A stretch of DNA of 64,000 nt, taken from the NCBI GenBank assembly GCA_033439255.1, contig CM065889.1, forward strand, positions 992,001 through 1,056,000, written 5' to 3'. The position numbers and the translations under genes were made by a program. Below are positions 10,219 to 21,858 of the stretch, piece after piece. Within the stretch, counting starts at the first letter, position 1. Every line of letters begins with the position of its first letter. The notes under the pieces are model-generated. The model made no database searches. It saw nothing but the letters and a program-made list of their open reading frames with translations, and had not been told where the DNA came from. The DNA comes from Hericium rajendrae. Lineage: Eukaryota; Basidiomycota; Agaricomycetes; Russulales; Hericiaceae.

Positions 10219-12029
10219 ATGCAGTGCATAAGCTGCAAAGCAACATTTACCACCAACAGAGGGTGGCACTCACATCAGACTCAGACTGCAGATTGTTGCT
10301 AGGTTCTTCACCTTCAAGAGCAAGCAGACCTGGCTCCATTCCACAATTATCTTGCTGATTCAGACCAAGAAGAAGATCTGCTGATATTTGAGGCCAATGA
10401 TCCTCACCTCGAAACTCAGAATGTATTTTCTTCCTACAACAACACACCACCATCCCCTCCTCCTCATCAGCCTTTATCCCCTCCATGCTCGCTGAACTGT
10501 AATGCACCACATCATGTGTTTGTGGATGATATGTCCACAGATGAACCATGCATGGTCACATATCAAGGCACCAGAAACGTCGTGCATTACGACACTGATG
10601 TGCGGTCAGCATATCAAGCCAGCATAGCACCTATGGAGAATATGTACCACCCGTTCAACAGCCATCTTGACTGAGACTTTGCAAAATGGGCTACAGAACA
10701 GGATGTCAGCCAGAATGCATTCACAAAGCTTCTAGCAATTCCTGGAGTGAGTAAATAAATCAGATTTTGCATGAATGCCTTCTGATCTCACATCTTAGGT
10801 CTGTGAAAAGCTCGGCCTTTCTTACCATGACTCACAGTCTCTCAATCAAACAATTGACAAGCTACCTGGCTCTGCATCATAGCAAGCAGCACCAGTTGAA
10901 GTCCACCATGATAAATTTGGCACTGTAACAACTGATTTTTTCTTTTGTGATGCGTTAGAATGTATGAAGTCACTCTACAGTAACCCTACCTTCATCGACT
11001 ACATGTTGTTCACTCCCAAAAGGCAGTACAGTGACAATAGCAAAGAGCAGCAGCTGTACAATGAGATGCAGACTGACAATTGGTGGTGGCAGACCCAGGT
11101 ATGTTGTGCAGTCCAGTTCAACTTGACATTACAACTAATTACCATACTACAATAAACAGATCAAGCTCCCTGATGGCACGACTGTTATCCTGGTCATATT
11201 TAGCTCTGATAAAACCCAATTGAAGACTTTCAATTGTGATCAGAGAGCATATCCAATGTACATGACCATTGACAACATCGTGAAGCATATACATCACAAA
11301 CCATCTCTTCATGTGCAGATCCTTGTCAGATATCTCCCTACTCCCAAGCTGTCTGACTTCTCCAAGGAGGCTGTATGCATTGTGCATGCATGCCTTTTCC
11401 ATGCTGCTCTCTCAATAATCATGCAATCATTGAAGGGCCCCGAGCACGAGGGTGTGGAGATGACAAGCGGTGATGGCACAGTCTATCGCTGTCACCCAGT
11501 TATTGCTGTCTATGTTGCAGATTATCCGAAACAGTCCCTGGTTGCATGTACACACCAAGGATCCCAGTATCTGAAGTGTCACACTGTGACTATCAAGTTT
11601 GAAGACCACAATCTCAACTGGAGAACTCAAAAGCAAGATGCTACACTCAAGACGCTTCACCATAGTGTGCAGCAATCAACTGCAATGCACAGAGAGGTCA
11701 TACTCAAGGGTGCCAGCCTTATGCACATTGAGGAACCTTTCTAGGAGGAGTTCCAGTACTGTAACATCCATGATATGATCTCTCCCAACATCCTGCATCA
11801 ATTGTTTCAGGGCCTCTTCAAGTACATTGTCATCTGGGTCTCATCAATTGTCGGCACTACAGAGCTCGATGCATGATTCAAATGCTTGCCACATACACAT
11901 GGCATGCACTCATTTGACAATGGCATTGACTGTTTGAGCAAGATCTCTACTGGCGAGCACAAGGAGATATGCAAGCAACTCTTGAGTTGCATTATCGGGA
12001 AGGCTCCAGCTAGCGTGATTCATGCAATA
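10219..12029 (+). pseudogene. Plavaka-type transposase, N-terminal and central part
   Basis: Begins with a CCHC-like finger (CISCKATF...GWHSHQ...C) typical of the N-terminus of these fungal transposases, then an Asp/Pro-rich linker, then YHPFNSHLD, FAKWATEQDVSQNAFTKLLA and the conserved block with MLFTPKRQYSD, DNWWWQTQ, VILVIFSSDKTQL, YPMYMTIDNI, YLPTPKLSDF, VAVYVADYPKQ and HDMISPNILHQL. Order and spacing follow the Plavaka family, relatives of CACTA/EnSpm transposases that cut and paste DNA. Introns lie at about 10749-10798 and 11099-11159. In-frame stops occur in the FNSHLD region (about 10670), near 10881, after MHIEEPF (about 11742) and in the A-x-FKCLP region (about 11870), so it is inactive. 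Interrupted at 12029 by element D. Confidence 0.85.
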
Positions 12030-12399
12030 CATCAGGGAAATTGAAATTCTACATAGCCCAGTGTTGGGTTATGTGTCCTATCAGAGTGCTATGAGGTCTA
12101 TGTAGCTACCCTTCTCAGCTATGTAAGGCTATGAGACCTATCATAGCTTTTATAGCAGTAGGTGAAAACTATATAGTGCTATATACTTCTGAGGGGGAGC
12201 TATGATTGCTATATAAACTTATTGGTTTGCTATGGTCCCTATGGATCCTATGGCCCCTATATTAAGTGAGATAGACCCCATAACTATCCAGTCAAAAATT
12301 TCATATTGCACGTTTGAAAGCATGACAAAAATCATATATTTAATCCTATTAAGGAAGATTGTAGCTACAACACAAAGTAAAGACATAATTGCTACATGT

Positions 12400-13380
12400 A
12401 CACAAGGCGCACGGACTTTACACATTACGGTGCAGCCATGCGTGAGGCACAACGGCTGTGCATGACATAACCGAAACGCGAGGGCCGTGCGCGACTCAGC
12501 AAAGGTCTCCACCGGTGGTAAGGGCAATGCCGGGACAGCGGGGACAGGCTCGAGCTGGCAGGAGTACGCGCGAGTCGGCAGGGGTATGTGCGGGGTGCGT
12601 GAGCCATGCATGAAGGCCGTGCGCGACACGGCGACGTCGCACGTGAAACCGGAGGGCCGTGCACGTCGAGGGGACCACACGAGCGAGAGCGGACGTGCGC
12701 AATGCATGGAGGCCGTGCCCGACGACCAGGCCATGCTCGAGTCGCGCGCAGGGCACACGCGACAGCGAGGGCGTGCATGAAGCACGGAGGGCGTGCGCCG
12801 ACGGCCAGCACGCGTGGCCGTCCGCGCGACAGCCGGGCACGCATGCGACTGCAGGGCCCTGCATGCAACGGTGGGGCCATGCGCGCGATGGTGGGGCCAT
12901 GCGCGCGATGACAGGGCCATACGCGCGGCCGTCGTGCGCGGGTGCCATTGGGCACTCGGGGGCGTGCGTGAATACAGGCGTGCCGATTGGGGGTTAGTGA
13001 GGCAGTACGCGCGGAGTCGTGCAGGGCGAGCACGCATGCGAGCGCGGGCGGACTGCCAGGGACCGTGCGCAGGCAGTGGGAGGCGCAAGCGTGGGCAGGC
13101 AAGCAGAGGCGCCGCGGCGCCCGTGTCCGGACGAACAGTCGCGGGCTTGCCTGCGCTGTCGACGCTGTGCGCTGGCGCGTTGTTGACGGTGTGGGGCCAT
13201 ACGCAGGCGTGCACGGACTGCTGGACCGTCACGCATGTCGTGCTGCACGACGTTTGCTCGAGCCCCGTTGCCACGGCAACGAGGCTCGATGAGGTGGGCG
13301 ATGGTGCGTCGGTGGCGTTGTCGAAGAGATGTGGTGGGCGCGGTGGGGTCGTGGTCATGGTGTGGGGGGCCCGAAGACAG
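12400..13380 (-). ncRNA. GC-rich putative non-coding transcript of element D
   Basis: This tract is built from overlapping words such as GCATGCGTG, GGGCCATGCGCGCGATG and CGTGCGC. Several long frames are open on both strands at once (up to 379 codons on minus), as expected from composition alone; they are Arg/Ala/His/Pro-rich and share no peptide with the matching tracts of F and G. On the minus strand it follows the intron-like segment and hairpin a. I infer a non-coding exon. Transcription is not shown by sequence. Confidence 0.35.
13259..13288. other. Hairpin b of element D
   Basis: CGAGCCCCGTTGCC pairs with GGCAACGAGGCTCG over 14 positions with one C-A mismatch, leaving a two-base turn. 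The same hairpin with altered but mutually complementary outer arms occurs in F (55295-55322) and, weaker, in G (17127-17152). Confidence 0.8.
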
Positions 13381-13384
13381 ATAT

Positions 13385-13418
13385 GCGAGTATCGCTCATG
13401 TAAACGAGCGATACTCGC
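13385..13418. other. Hairpin a of element D at a putative 3' splice site
   Basis: Arms GCGAGTATCGCTC and GAGCGATACTCGC are exact complements around an 8-base loop. Read on the minus strand it directly follows a segment with donor GTAAGTAA (about 13460) and branch-like GTACTAAC (about 13425). Same arrangement as in E and F. Confidence 0.8.
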
Positions 13419-13799
13419 TTTGTTAGTACCGAAAATACAAAGAACATTGTAATTACTTACCTTACATGGCCCTCGCTGCGTCTACTAGCCCATCGGAGTG
13501 TCGATCGACGCCTTGCGCCGTGTGTTGAGCGAGGTTGAGCGAAGGAAGGCAAGAGTGGAGAGAGGAAAGTGAGAAAGTCGTGCCGAAGTCCCTCAGCCAC
13601 AGAGCACTTGACGCGAGCCCAGCTTTCTTCGACGTCAGAAAGTCAAATAAAATCGTGATAAATCCAGAAAAAAGGGAGCTTCTATATACTAATCGTAAGA
13701 CCAAAATCAATGAGCTAACTGGATACCTAACGGACAGTACGCTCGCGAGCCGGGAAGTCAACTTAACCAAGTCTAATTCCTAGCCTTTCTCGCGGCTCT

Positions 13800-14006
13800 C
13801 GGCAGCGCCCGGCAGCCACATTTGTGGCTCCGACCGGGCACGTCCAGGCTCAGCCTTATAAGGCACGCGCGACGCGCGTCGTCTCTCTCTTCTCAACCAC
13901 CACAATCTCTACTGCCACGTCGTCATCTTCGTTCGTCGTTGTTTGCTCGTCGTTGTCTGCTCGTCGTTTGTCTGCTCGTCGTTATCTCTGCTCGTCATCC
14001 TTAAGG
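13800..14006 (+). promoter_or_regulatory. Promoter and leader of element D
   Basis: Contains CGGCAGCCACATTTGTGGCTCC, whose CCACATTTGTGG part is an inverted repeat, then CCGGGCACGTCC, TTATAAGG at 13857, a CT-rich initiator region, and GTCGTC/GCTCGTCGTT repeats up to a GTAAGG donor at 14005. F has the same GGCAGCCACATTT, CCGGGC and TATATAA words on the opposite strand. Confidence 0.5.
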
Positions 14007-14242
14007 TAAGGCTGCTATTGCTTTCTTTCTTATATTCTTATACTGATACTTAGTACTATCTCAACAGATTTTCGCTTTTTTAATACTTTGGTAAGTTTGT
14101 CTTGTAGTCTTCAGTTGTTATATCATTTACTAATGTATGTATGCTTACTAGATTTTCGCTTTTTTGTCATCTTGGGTAAGTTTGTTTTATAATCTTTTGT
14201 ATTGACTTTGGCTAATGACTTTAGCTAATGTTTATCTTTTTG
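14005..14242 (+). ncRNA. Introns and micro-exons of element D
   Basis: Three intron-like segments in a row. Between them sit micro-exons of 23 nt (14068-14090) and 24 nt (14152-14175), both starting ATTTTCGCTTTTTT after an AG and ending before GTAAGTTTG. No protein of useful length can be made by joining them. The same motif lies at the same place in C, G and F. Confidence 0.45.
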
Positions 14243-14710
14243 TAGTGTATTTAAAAATTTGTACCTTTTATGTAATGTTTAGTAGTTTTCTGGTGTTGTA
14301 GTTAAGTAGAGTAAAGAAATGAAGATATGTTTTGATTCATAATATGATTGACTTTAGATTGTTGATGTGATCTTTGATTAAATATATAAAATTCTGTTTG
14401 TTGTCTAATTATAGATTGAATAGTGTAAATAGAGTCTATTGCTTGTATAGATGTGTCAAGTCTATCTTGTAAATATAGCTTACATCAATGATATAGCTTT
14501 CATAGCTTCTATAGCTATGTATCCTATTATAGCTGTATAGTCAGCTATGATAGTTATGATAGCACTTCATAGCATCTCTCTTGATCTCTATAGCACTATA
14601 TAGCATCCTCCCTTGACTATATAGGCTATGGAGTAAAGGGCAATGCTATGGTCCTAGGAACTCTATATAACTCTGATAGAGCTATGTAGTACCTCTACAT
14701 TTTCCTGATG

Positions 14711-15768
14711 ATACATGCACTTCTTGATTTTGTACACCTTGCACAGTACGAGAGCCACTTGGATGAGACTCTTTTATATACCTTCAGGTGTCACTTGATG
14801 AATTTCACAAGAACAAGAAGATATTCTTGGATCTTAAGGCTCGCACAGGTGGTTTTTTTTTGTTGTGCTTTCAACTTCATATCACTGACTATTCTTTTCT
14901 TTGCAGGTGGTCACTTCAACCTTCCAAAGCTCCATGCTATGCAACATTATGTCAACTCCATACGAGAACAGGGGACAACTGATAACTACAATACTGAGGT
15001 GACAGAGTGCCTTCATATCGATTTTGCCAAGGACACCTATTGTGCAACAAACAAGAAAGACTATCTGCAGCAGATGGTCTGTTGGCTTGACTGGAAAGAG
15101 CATGTAGCAATATTCAAAGTCCATCTACACTGGCACCAGAACACATTGCCACCACTGCGGCTCTCATGTAATGCTCGTCTTGGGCATGTTTTGACAAAGT
15201 GACTGAATCATCATATAGTAACATTTCCTCACCTTCTCACTGCCTACCATGCATAGTATTTTTTGCAAGCCTTAACAAACTTTATTGCAGGATACTGCAA
15301 GCTCTCAGCTCATCAACAGTGGCAGAAGCCTATCAATATTCTCTTCAATAATGTTCAAGTGTGGGACCACATCAAATTTCGACTTAAGCACTTGCAGCTC
15401 GATAATGCATCTGCTATCATGGACACTGCCATCACGATGCCATCACAAAGAGCAAAGTCTGCTCAGTTCAATACTGTTCTGGTCACTGTTGATGACAATA
15501 TAGAAGATACCAGTGTTCAAGGTATGATCTTTTTCATTCTGTTATTGTTCGAATAGCTAAAGGTCTAGCAGGTCTTTGTGTTGGTCACCTGCATGTAATC
15601 TTTCAGATTCTGAGTATGCTTAACAAGACAATATTTGAATCTCAAAATATCTCGCCCCCTGGTCATCTAGCATATATTGAGTGGTACAGTCCCTTCAGAG
15701 CAAAGGGGGCCCATCACTGCATGTATCCTATTAATACCTTGAAGGGTTGTATTGCTGATGTATCAGTT
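14711..15768 (+). pseudogene. Plavaka-type transposase, C-terminal part
   Basis: Continues the frame cut at 12029: HALLDFVHLAQYESHLDETL, then (after a frameshift near 14785) SLDEFHKNKKIFLDLKAR, an intron to 14908, then GGHFNLPKLHAMQHYVNSIR, TECLHIDFAKDTY and MVCWLDWKEHV. A later exon has PPGHLAYIEWYSPF (about 15655) followed by CIADVS, which is the usual C-terminal region. The HFNLPKLH and LHIDFAK blocks are hallmarks of the family. Frameshifts, a stop after LGHVLTK (15200) and element G at 15769 confirm decay. Confidence 0.8.
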
Positions 15769-17126
15769 CATCTGAGAAAACTAAATTCCATATAGCTGCA
15801 GGTTACATTATAGGTGCTATCATTGAGCTATGAGAGCTATGAAGTTTACTTATCCAACTATATAGAGCTATGAGAGTTATGAGAGCTTCCATAGCTTCCA
15901 TAGCTAGTAGTGCCTGCTATATGTTGCTATCATAGCTTCCATAGTAAACAGTTTGAAATATATAGCATTATGATACTTAGTCAGGTGAGCTATGATTACT
16001 ATTAGTATTATGTCAAGTCAGGTAGGTACAGACAATTCCAGAACAATTAATTATATTCATTGTTATTACTAATACAATTGAGAGTATACTACATTATGCG
16101 TGGCGTGCACAGGCCAAGTGCAGGCAGGACTGGCACGCATGCTCGCAGAGCGCGAAAAGGTGCACATACGCATTATTAGGCCGCGGCCAGTGTGCCAACA
16201 CGGCAGTTCTGCATGCAAGGCACGATGGTCGCATGCAAAGTCCGGGCCCATGCCCGAGGTTGCCGCAGGCTCATACAGGCCGTAGGGTCCGTGCTCAGGG
16301 CGCAGAGTCCTGTACACCATACGCCGTGCTGTCGTAGATGCGTACAATGTGAGCAAGGTTCACGGGCAGCGGTCTCATGCATGAGGTGCAAAGACAGGTG
16401 CAGGGTGCACAGGAGGCGTGAGCGGAAAGCAGCAGATGTGCTTGAGGCACGCGCGGTGGTGCCGGATGTCAGACCCATGCACGATGCATTGGGGGAGGAG
16501 ATGCGCAAGGTGCAAGGGGTGCACGCAAGGGGTGGCAGACAGCAGACCTGTGCATGAGGTGCGTGGAAGAAGTGCACAGGGCGCGGAGGGTGTGCTTGAG
16601 GCGCAAGTGGTGTGCAGGAGGTGGTGCCAGATGCTGGGCCCATGCACGATGCATTGATGCATGTGCACGAGGCATGGTGGATGTGTGCAAGGGGTTGGGG
16701 TGCAGCGGGCATATGTGTGAGGCACATGAGGCTGGGACAGGGCACGGAGGCCGTGTACGACATGGCAGGCCCATGTGCAATGCAACAGATCTGCATGCTG
16801 TAGGCACGAGCACATGGACAGAACGTTGCTGGGGCTGTGCACAGCCTCACATACATTATCAGGGCTGTGCAGGACCGTGCCTTGGTGTTGTGTGCTAAAG
16901 GGCATTGTGTGGGTCGTGAGATGTCATGCGGGCATGAGAGCATTGAAGCTTGCGTGGAGCATTGCACATGCATGCAGAGCACAAGTATGAGGCCTTGCAC
17001 ACACATGCGAGGCACGGGACAGGCGTGCCGGGCAGCCCGGAGATGTCAGGTGCAGGCACAGGCATGAGGTCGTGGTCATGCACTAGGAATGCTTGACGCA
17101 CTGGAATCGTGATCACAACAGCATTT

Positions 17127-17152
17127 GAATCCTGTTGTCATGGCAACAAGAT
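17127..17152. other. Degenerate hairpin b of element G
   Basis: TCCTGTTGTC and GGCAACAAGA pair imperfectly around AT. The position and the core TTG-C/GGCAA match hairpin b of D and F, so this is a decayed copy. Confidence 0.5.
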
Positions 17153-17825
17153 GCTACAATGTGGGCATATGCGCAGGCATGAAGGGAAGGTGTGGTGACG
17201 TGGCCCATGCCCGAACATCGTTCACAGCATGCAAACGATGCAGAACAACATAACGCAATGACACAGCTGTTGGTAGTGGGCTGGGCGTGGAATGTTGATG
17301 CCGCATATGGGCAGCTAGCATGTTGGGACATCATTCAAGGGCAAAGAGACAGATGGGGGTGCAAGGAGGGCCGTGGGGATGAAGGATATGTGATGGAGAC
17401 AGGGCGAAAGCAAATGAATGAGCGTCGCTCGAAAGCAAGCAATGCTCTTGATCAGTATGAAAAGATATACAAGAAGGTTTTTTTTACTTACCTTCAGCCC
17501 CTCGGCATAATTTCCATACCCTAATACATTTGAATCGGTGAGAGAGAGAGACAAATGGGGGGAGAAAGAGGAGGAAGAAGAGGAAGAGGTAGGTAAGGAT
17601 GAGGAACAAGAGACAGAAGTCTCGACGCAAGTTTGGTGCTTCAGCCACCGAACGCGAGTTCAAACATTTTGAAGCGTAACAAATCAAATAAAACAGTAGA
17701 AAATTATAGAAAAAGCAGAGAGCTAAGTATTGCTCGTATAAATACATTGAATGAAGACAGTATGTATCTACTATAGGGTGCATTTGTGCATATCATGTGT
17801 AAGATTGTCACGTCTGGTGCCCAGT

Positions 17826-18045
17826 CTCTGACGCAATGCTTGGCAAGCGCTTAGCAGCCACAAATCCCAGCTTTGCCCGGGATTCGTATATAAGGCTTGC
17901 ACGATGCACGTTACCTCTTGCTCTTAACCCCCACCATGTCTTGCCATGTTGATGCTTTGTCATCATCGTCCTTTGCCCACTCAGCGTCAAGGCTTGCTTG
18001 CTCGTCGCTATTACTTGCTTGTTTGTTACTGTTGTCTCTTTAAGG
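17826..18045 (+). promoter_or_regulatory. Promoter and leader of element G
   Basis: Contains TTAGCAGCCACAAATCCC, TTTGCCCGGGATTCGTATATAAGG (TATA at about 17888), CCTCTTGCTCTTAACC and CCATGTTGATG, followed by GTAAGCC at 18043. The block from the TATA box to TTGATG is close to element C, base for base in places. Confidence 0.5.
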
Positions 18046-18300
18046 TAAGCCTTTATTCTCCATCTTTTATTTCTTATGCTAATATCTTTATGCTTGTTAA
18101 AGTACCTTTGTATCCTTACTAGGTAAGTAGTATTGTATCTTAACACTAATATCTTTGAATGTCTTGTAGGTTTTCACTTTTATTATTATTTGGTAAGTTT
18201 CTATGTGTTATCTTTGTTATCTTCTAATACTAATGTCTTTTCTTAATTATATATTTTCACTTTTTGTATTCTTTGTAAGTTTGTTATCTTTTGTAATTAT
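18043..18300 (+). ncRNA. Introns and micro-exons of element G
   Basis: GTAAGCC donor, then an exon-like TACCTTTGTATCCTTACTAG, GTAAGTAG donor, then GTTTTCACTTTTATTATTATTTG before GTAAGTTTC, then ATTTTCACTTTTTG before GTAAGTTTG. The TTTTCRCTTTTT motif is shared with C, D and F. Confidence 0.4.
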
Positions 18301-19248
18301 CTACTAGTCTCTGTAGCTATAGTAATGTCTTGTAATGAAATTGATTGAATAATATTATTTTATTTTATTTTCAATGTTTGTGACTGCAAGACATCAGATT
18401 ATTGGATCTATAATATTTATATACATAATAGAATTGCATATTAGATAGAAGTAACATAGACTGAATAGCAATCTTACTAGCTAGATATAATATAATAATA
18501 GAGATACAGTATATAGTTGGTATAGCTTCTATAGCTATCTTATCCTATAATAGCTATGACAGCTATGATAGCTTATACTCTATGCTATGATAGCTATGTA
18601 GCTTATGCCCTATGCTATGGCAGCTATGATAAACTATGATAGCTTTGCATAGATTACTTGACTGCTATGTATAAAAGAGGACAGCTATGGACCTAGGAAA
18701 GCTATGTAGCTGATATAGTGTTATATACTAGTAACATATTTCTCTAATGTTGTCGAGATCACTGATATTAGAAGGAGTTGCTAGCTAATACCAGAGTTTG
18801 GCGAGAGAGCAAATAGAGTATGGACTTGGAAGAATGTACTTGACCATTACAAGTCTTTTTTTTTATTAATAATTTTGTAGACAAGTACACATATCAAACT
18901 ATCTACTGAATTGTCATCATGATATAGAGCCTTATAGCTTTGAGAGCTGATAGCAAGTATGATACTTATGACTGGTCATCAGATAAATATAGTCCCCATA
19001 GGTATGACATGAAACTATACAGCCTACATATGGTACGTAGGCTACATAGAAGCCAGATACAACTATATAGCCCACATAGTTGTCATACCATGCTATATAG
19101 CCTACATAGTAGAGGTTTCATCTATATGAGCTATAATAGAGTATATAGAGCTATATAGCACCTTATGTTATCTATATAGCATTATATGCATTATCACAGA
19201 GTGTAGATGTATAGGTATGAGCTATGTAGGAAACAGTTTTTTCAGATG

Positions 19249-20215
19249 GTGGGTTGGGTTGACAGGTATATTGATTGTTGAGGGATGTGAGATATTGAGT
19301 TTGGGTTAGGGTTGGACAGTTGTGACAGTTCCAACCATCTCAACCATCCCAACCATCCACAATTGAATAGCTTGCATAAGCATTTTGGAACAATTGAGAC
19401 AATCAGAACAGTTGAAATGGTTGAGACACTTTTAGAAACTATAGACCCTTGAGAAATAGAAGGTGTGACTCAAGTCACTAGGTGTGATTAGTCACAATAT
19501 CAGCCCTTCAAGTTGTAAGTAACTTCTTGCTCATCTGATTTCAAGATAAGAAAAAGAAATAGATCACATTGTAAGATAAAAAGTGATTAATGATGATAAG
19601 AAAAAGAGTTTTGGTATATAACTGAAGTGCTAGACAGAGTAGTAAGTATGCTGAGCCATTATTTATTCTTGTTGACAATGTGAGTCAAGTGCTAATAAGT
19701 ATAAGGGTGCAAGATAACTTGATTATAGATAGTAGAGAATCACTCAAGTCACCAATCATGATAGGAGTAAGAGAGCAAAGAGTGACAAGCAGTGCAGTGA
19801 TCTGTATCAGAAGTACAATATAATACAGACAAAATGAACAATCTAGAGAAACAGACGAGTAACAAAAAACCTATAAGTACTAGGATGACAATGAGAAAAG
19901 AACAATAGACATCATAATGAGTCGAACAATAGAGTGAAAACAATGGTGACCAAATGGAGAACAATAAGAAGGAGAACAATAAGATGTCTTAAAGGAAAAC
20001 AAAGGCATGGATAAGAGATAGTTTTGGGTTATATGAAGAAGTGAACATGTAATGGAGCAGTTAGAGCATATGACTGATATGATACCTTGATACAGAGAAA
20101 AAGACAAAGAGAAATGGAGTGATCTATGATAATGCTCTATATTTACTATATAATCTTACCATTTATATGTTTCATTTCTTGACTTGGCATCACTCCCTTC
20201 AACATCTACACTATG
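19249..20215. other. AT-rich non-coding DNA
   Basis: No gene seen. It begins with an AACCATC/GGTTGG-rich stretch (19249-19370) and has scattered GACTCAAGTCAC words (about 19470 and 19740). Frames are short. Probably old repeat remnants. Confidence 0.4.
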
Positions 20216-21100
20216 CATCAGGAAGGTTGACAACTTTTTGATTGACCTGACAATTTCTAACCATACTGACAGCTCCTGATTGACCTGATCCACCTGAAAG
20301 CAATCTTGAGAAGCAAATATCTGATCAGACTTTTACATTCAAGGAAAGACATTTATTGTCAGATATAAAAGTTTTTAATCTCTAACTAATAGATATATTA
20401 AAATCTTTGATATCTGAAACTTTTCAAAATCTGAGAGTGTCTGATCCAAAACTATCAGAAAATGTTTCAATTTACTTGTTGATTTTATTTACCTTTTTTG
20501 ATCTGATTGATCTAGTTTTTATCTGATTTTGATCTGATTTTTGTCTGATTTTTTTCAAAAGCAGTTTAAATAATTTTTGACATATATACTATAGACAAAA
20601 AAGGTGCAACATTATAATAGAATATATTAGAAAGCTCAAATCACATATTTAAAAAATCTCAGACAAAAATCAGATCAAAATTAGATTAACTAGATCAAAA
20701 AAAGGTAAATAAGATCAACAAGTAAATGAAAATGTTTCCTGATAACTTTTTCAAATTTGGAGGTCAAATATCAGTCAGATGGATCAGATAGTGTCAGACA
20801 CCATCAGATGCTCTCAGACAGTTGCAGATAATTTTCAGATATTTGACCTCTAGATTTAAAAAAATTCTCAGATTAGACACTCTCAGATTTAAAAAATTTC
20901 AGATATCAGAGATTTTGTTATATCTATTAGTTGAAGATTAAAAACTTATATATCTGATAATAAATGTTTTTACTTAAATTCAGAAGTTTGATCAGATATT
21001 TGCCTGTTAAGATTGCTTTCAGGTAGATCAGGTCAATTAGGAGCTATCAGTAGGATTAGAAATTGTCAGGTCAATCAAAAAGTTGTTAACCTTCCTGATG
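20216..21100. mobile_element. Element H, foldback CATCAGG element
   Basis: The 885-bp segment starts CATCAGGAAGGTTGACAAC and ends in nearly the exact complement. Long terminal inverted repeats reach inwards for about 350-400 bp, each side with TCAGA/TCTGA words and a shared ACTAATAGATATAT-type segment. Flanked by TG on both sides (20214-20215, 21101-21102), a 2-bp target duplication. No ORF. A MITE-like or foldback member of the same end-type family. Confidence 0.8.
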
Positions 21101-21858
21101 TGGTCTCGATGTTTTGCTGTCTTCTTCTCTTTATTAACAATATCTACATGCATGCATGGACTTTGCTACACTGCTTTGATCTACTATTCATTTTATTATA
21201 ATTATTGCAGTGCTACCTTATTCATCCCTTCATTATGTTTCATCTTCATCACATGCAGTACAATGCTACACAGTGCACAGTTACTATCATTATCTTAGAT
21301 ACATTCATAGCTATGCATTCTTCTATATTTGACCAGTTGAGCTAAGTCTTTTAGATCTCAGCTTAACCACTTTGCAGCTCTATAAGATTTACATCTTGTC
21401 AGTTGCAGTACCTTTTATGTCTCTTCACTTTGTGCTTTCTTCTTTCAATTGCTCTTGACACTCTCTATCATTGATCGCCTCTTGAGCAGATCAGCCTTTG
21501 TTGTTTGTATGTAGTCTGAGTCCCTACTCAATCATTACAGGATTTCAGTCCTTAGCAACCATATATAGATAGTCAAATAGTATAAGACTAACATTTTATT
21601 GAAAGAACTAGCAAAAAAAATACTTAGTTAATATGACTGCTCATTATGATTATAAGTAGAGCTCTACCTAGATTAAATTAGCAAATGTCACTATGCTCAT
21701 ACACAGAAAAAGCTCTCAAACAATGTAGATAAAGCTAAATAAAGGTATAAGCAGGGCACAGTATAAATAATCACACTTTTCTAACTAAATATCTACAAAA
21801 CATTAGCAAACCACTGTCTTATACAGCACTTCACAATCTGATAATATAAATGTAATTA
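21101..21858. other. Intergenic AT-rich DNA
   Basis: Lies downstream of the transcription factor gene (which is on the minus strand). No gene is evident. Probably contains its 3' UTR. Confidence 0.4.

Larger units (their letters stand above)
12030..14710. mobile_element. Element D, non-autonomous CATCAG transposon
   Basis: The 2681-bp insertion has ends CATCAGGGAAAT and the complement of CATCAGGAAAAT, flanked by ATA (12027-12029, 14711-14713). Deleting it with one ATA restores V-I-H-A-I-H-A-L-L-D-F, the expected Plavaka sequence, so the borders are secure. Order inside: TATAGCT array (12060-12240), GC-rich tract (12400-13380), hairpin b (13259), hairpin a with a minus-strand intron-like segment (13385-13465), central AT-rich region, plus-strand promoter (13800), introns and micro-exons (14005-14240), TATAGCT array (14470-14690). 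No credible protein gene. Confidence 0.85.
15769..19248. mobile_element. Element G, non-autonomous CATCTG transposon
   Basis: Ends are CATCTGAGAAAACT and the complement of CATCTGAAAAAACTG. Order inside: TATAGCT array (15790-16000), GC/purine-rich tract with GCATGCA, GGTGCA and GAGGCA words (16090-17100), hairpin b remnant (17127), intron-like segment on minus (about 17425-17490), central region with a GGTGG/CCACC hairpin (17630), promoter (17826), introns (18043-18300), TATAGCT arrays (18500-18720 and 18900-19230). Same plan as D and 3480 bp long. No exact duplication of the flanks is seen (TT at left, GT at right), so the borders are slightly less sure. Confidence 0.65.

Noticed and set aside
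12219-13358. 379-codon minus-strand frame in element D
   Set aside because: Low-complexity, repeat-derived, overlaps other open frames, and crosses hairpins a and b that are conserved as nucleotides, not as peptide.
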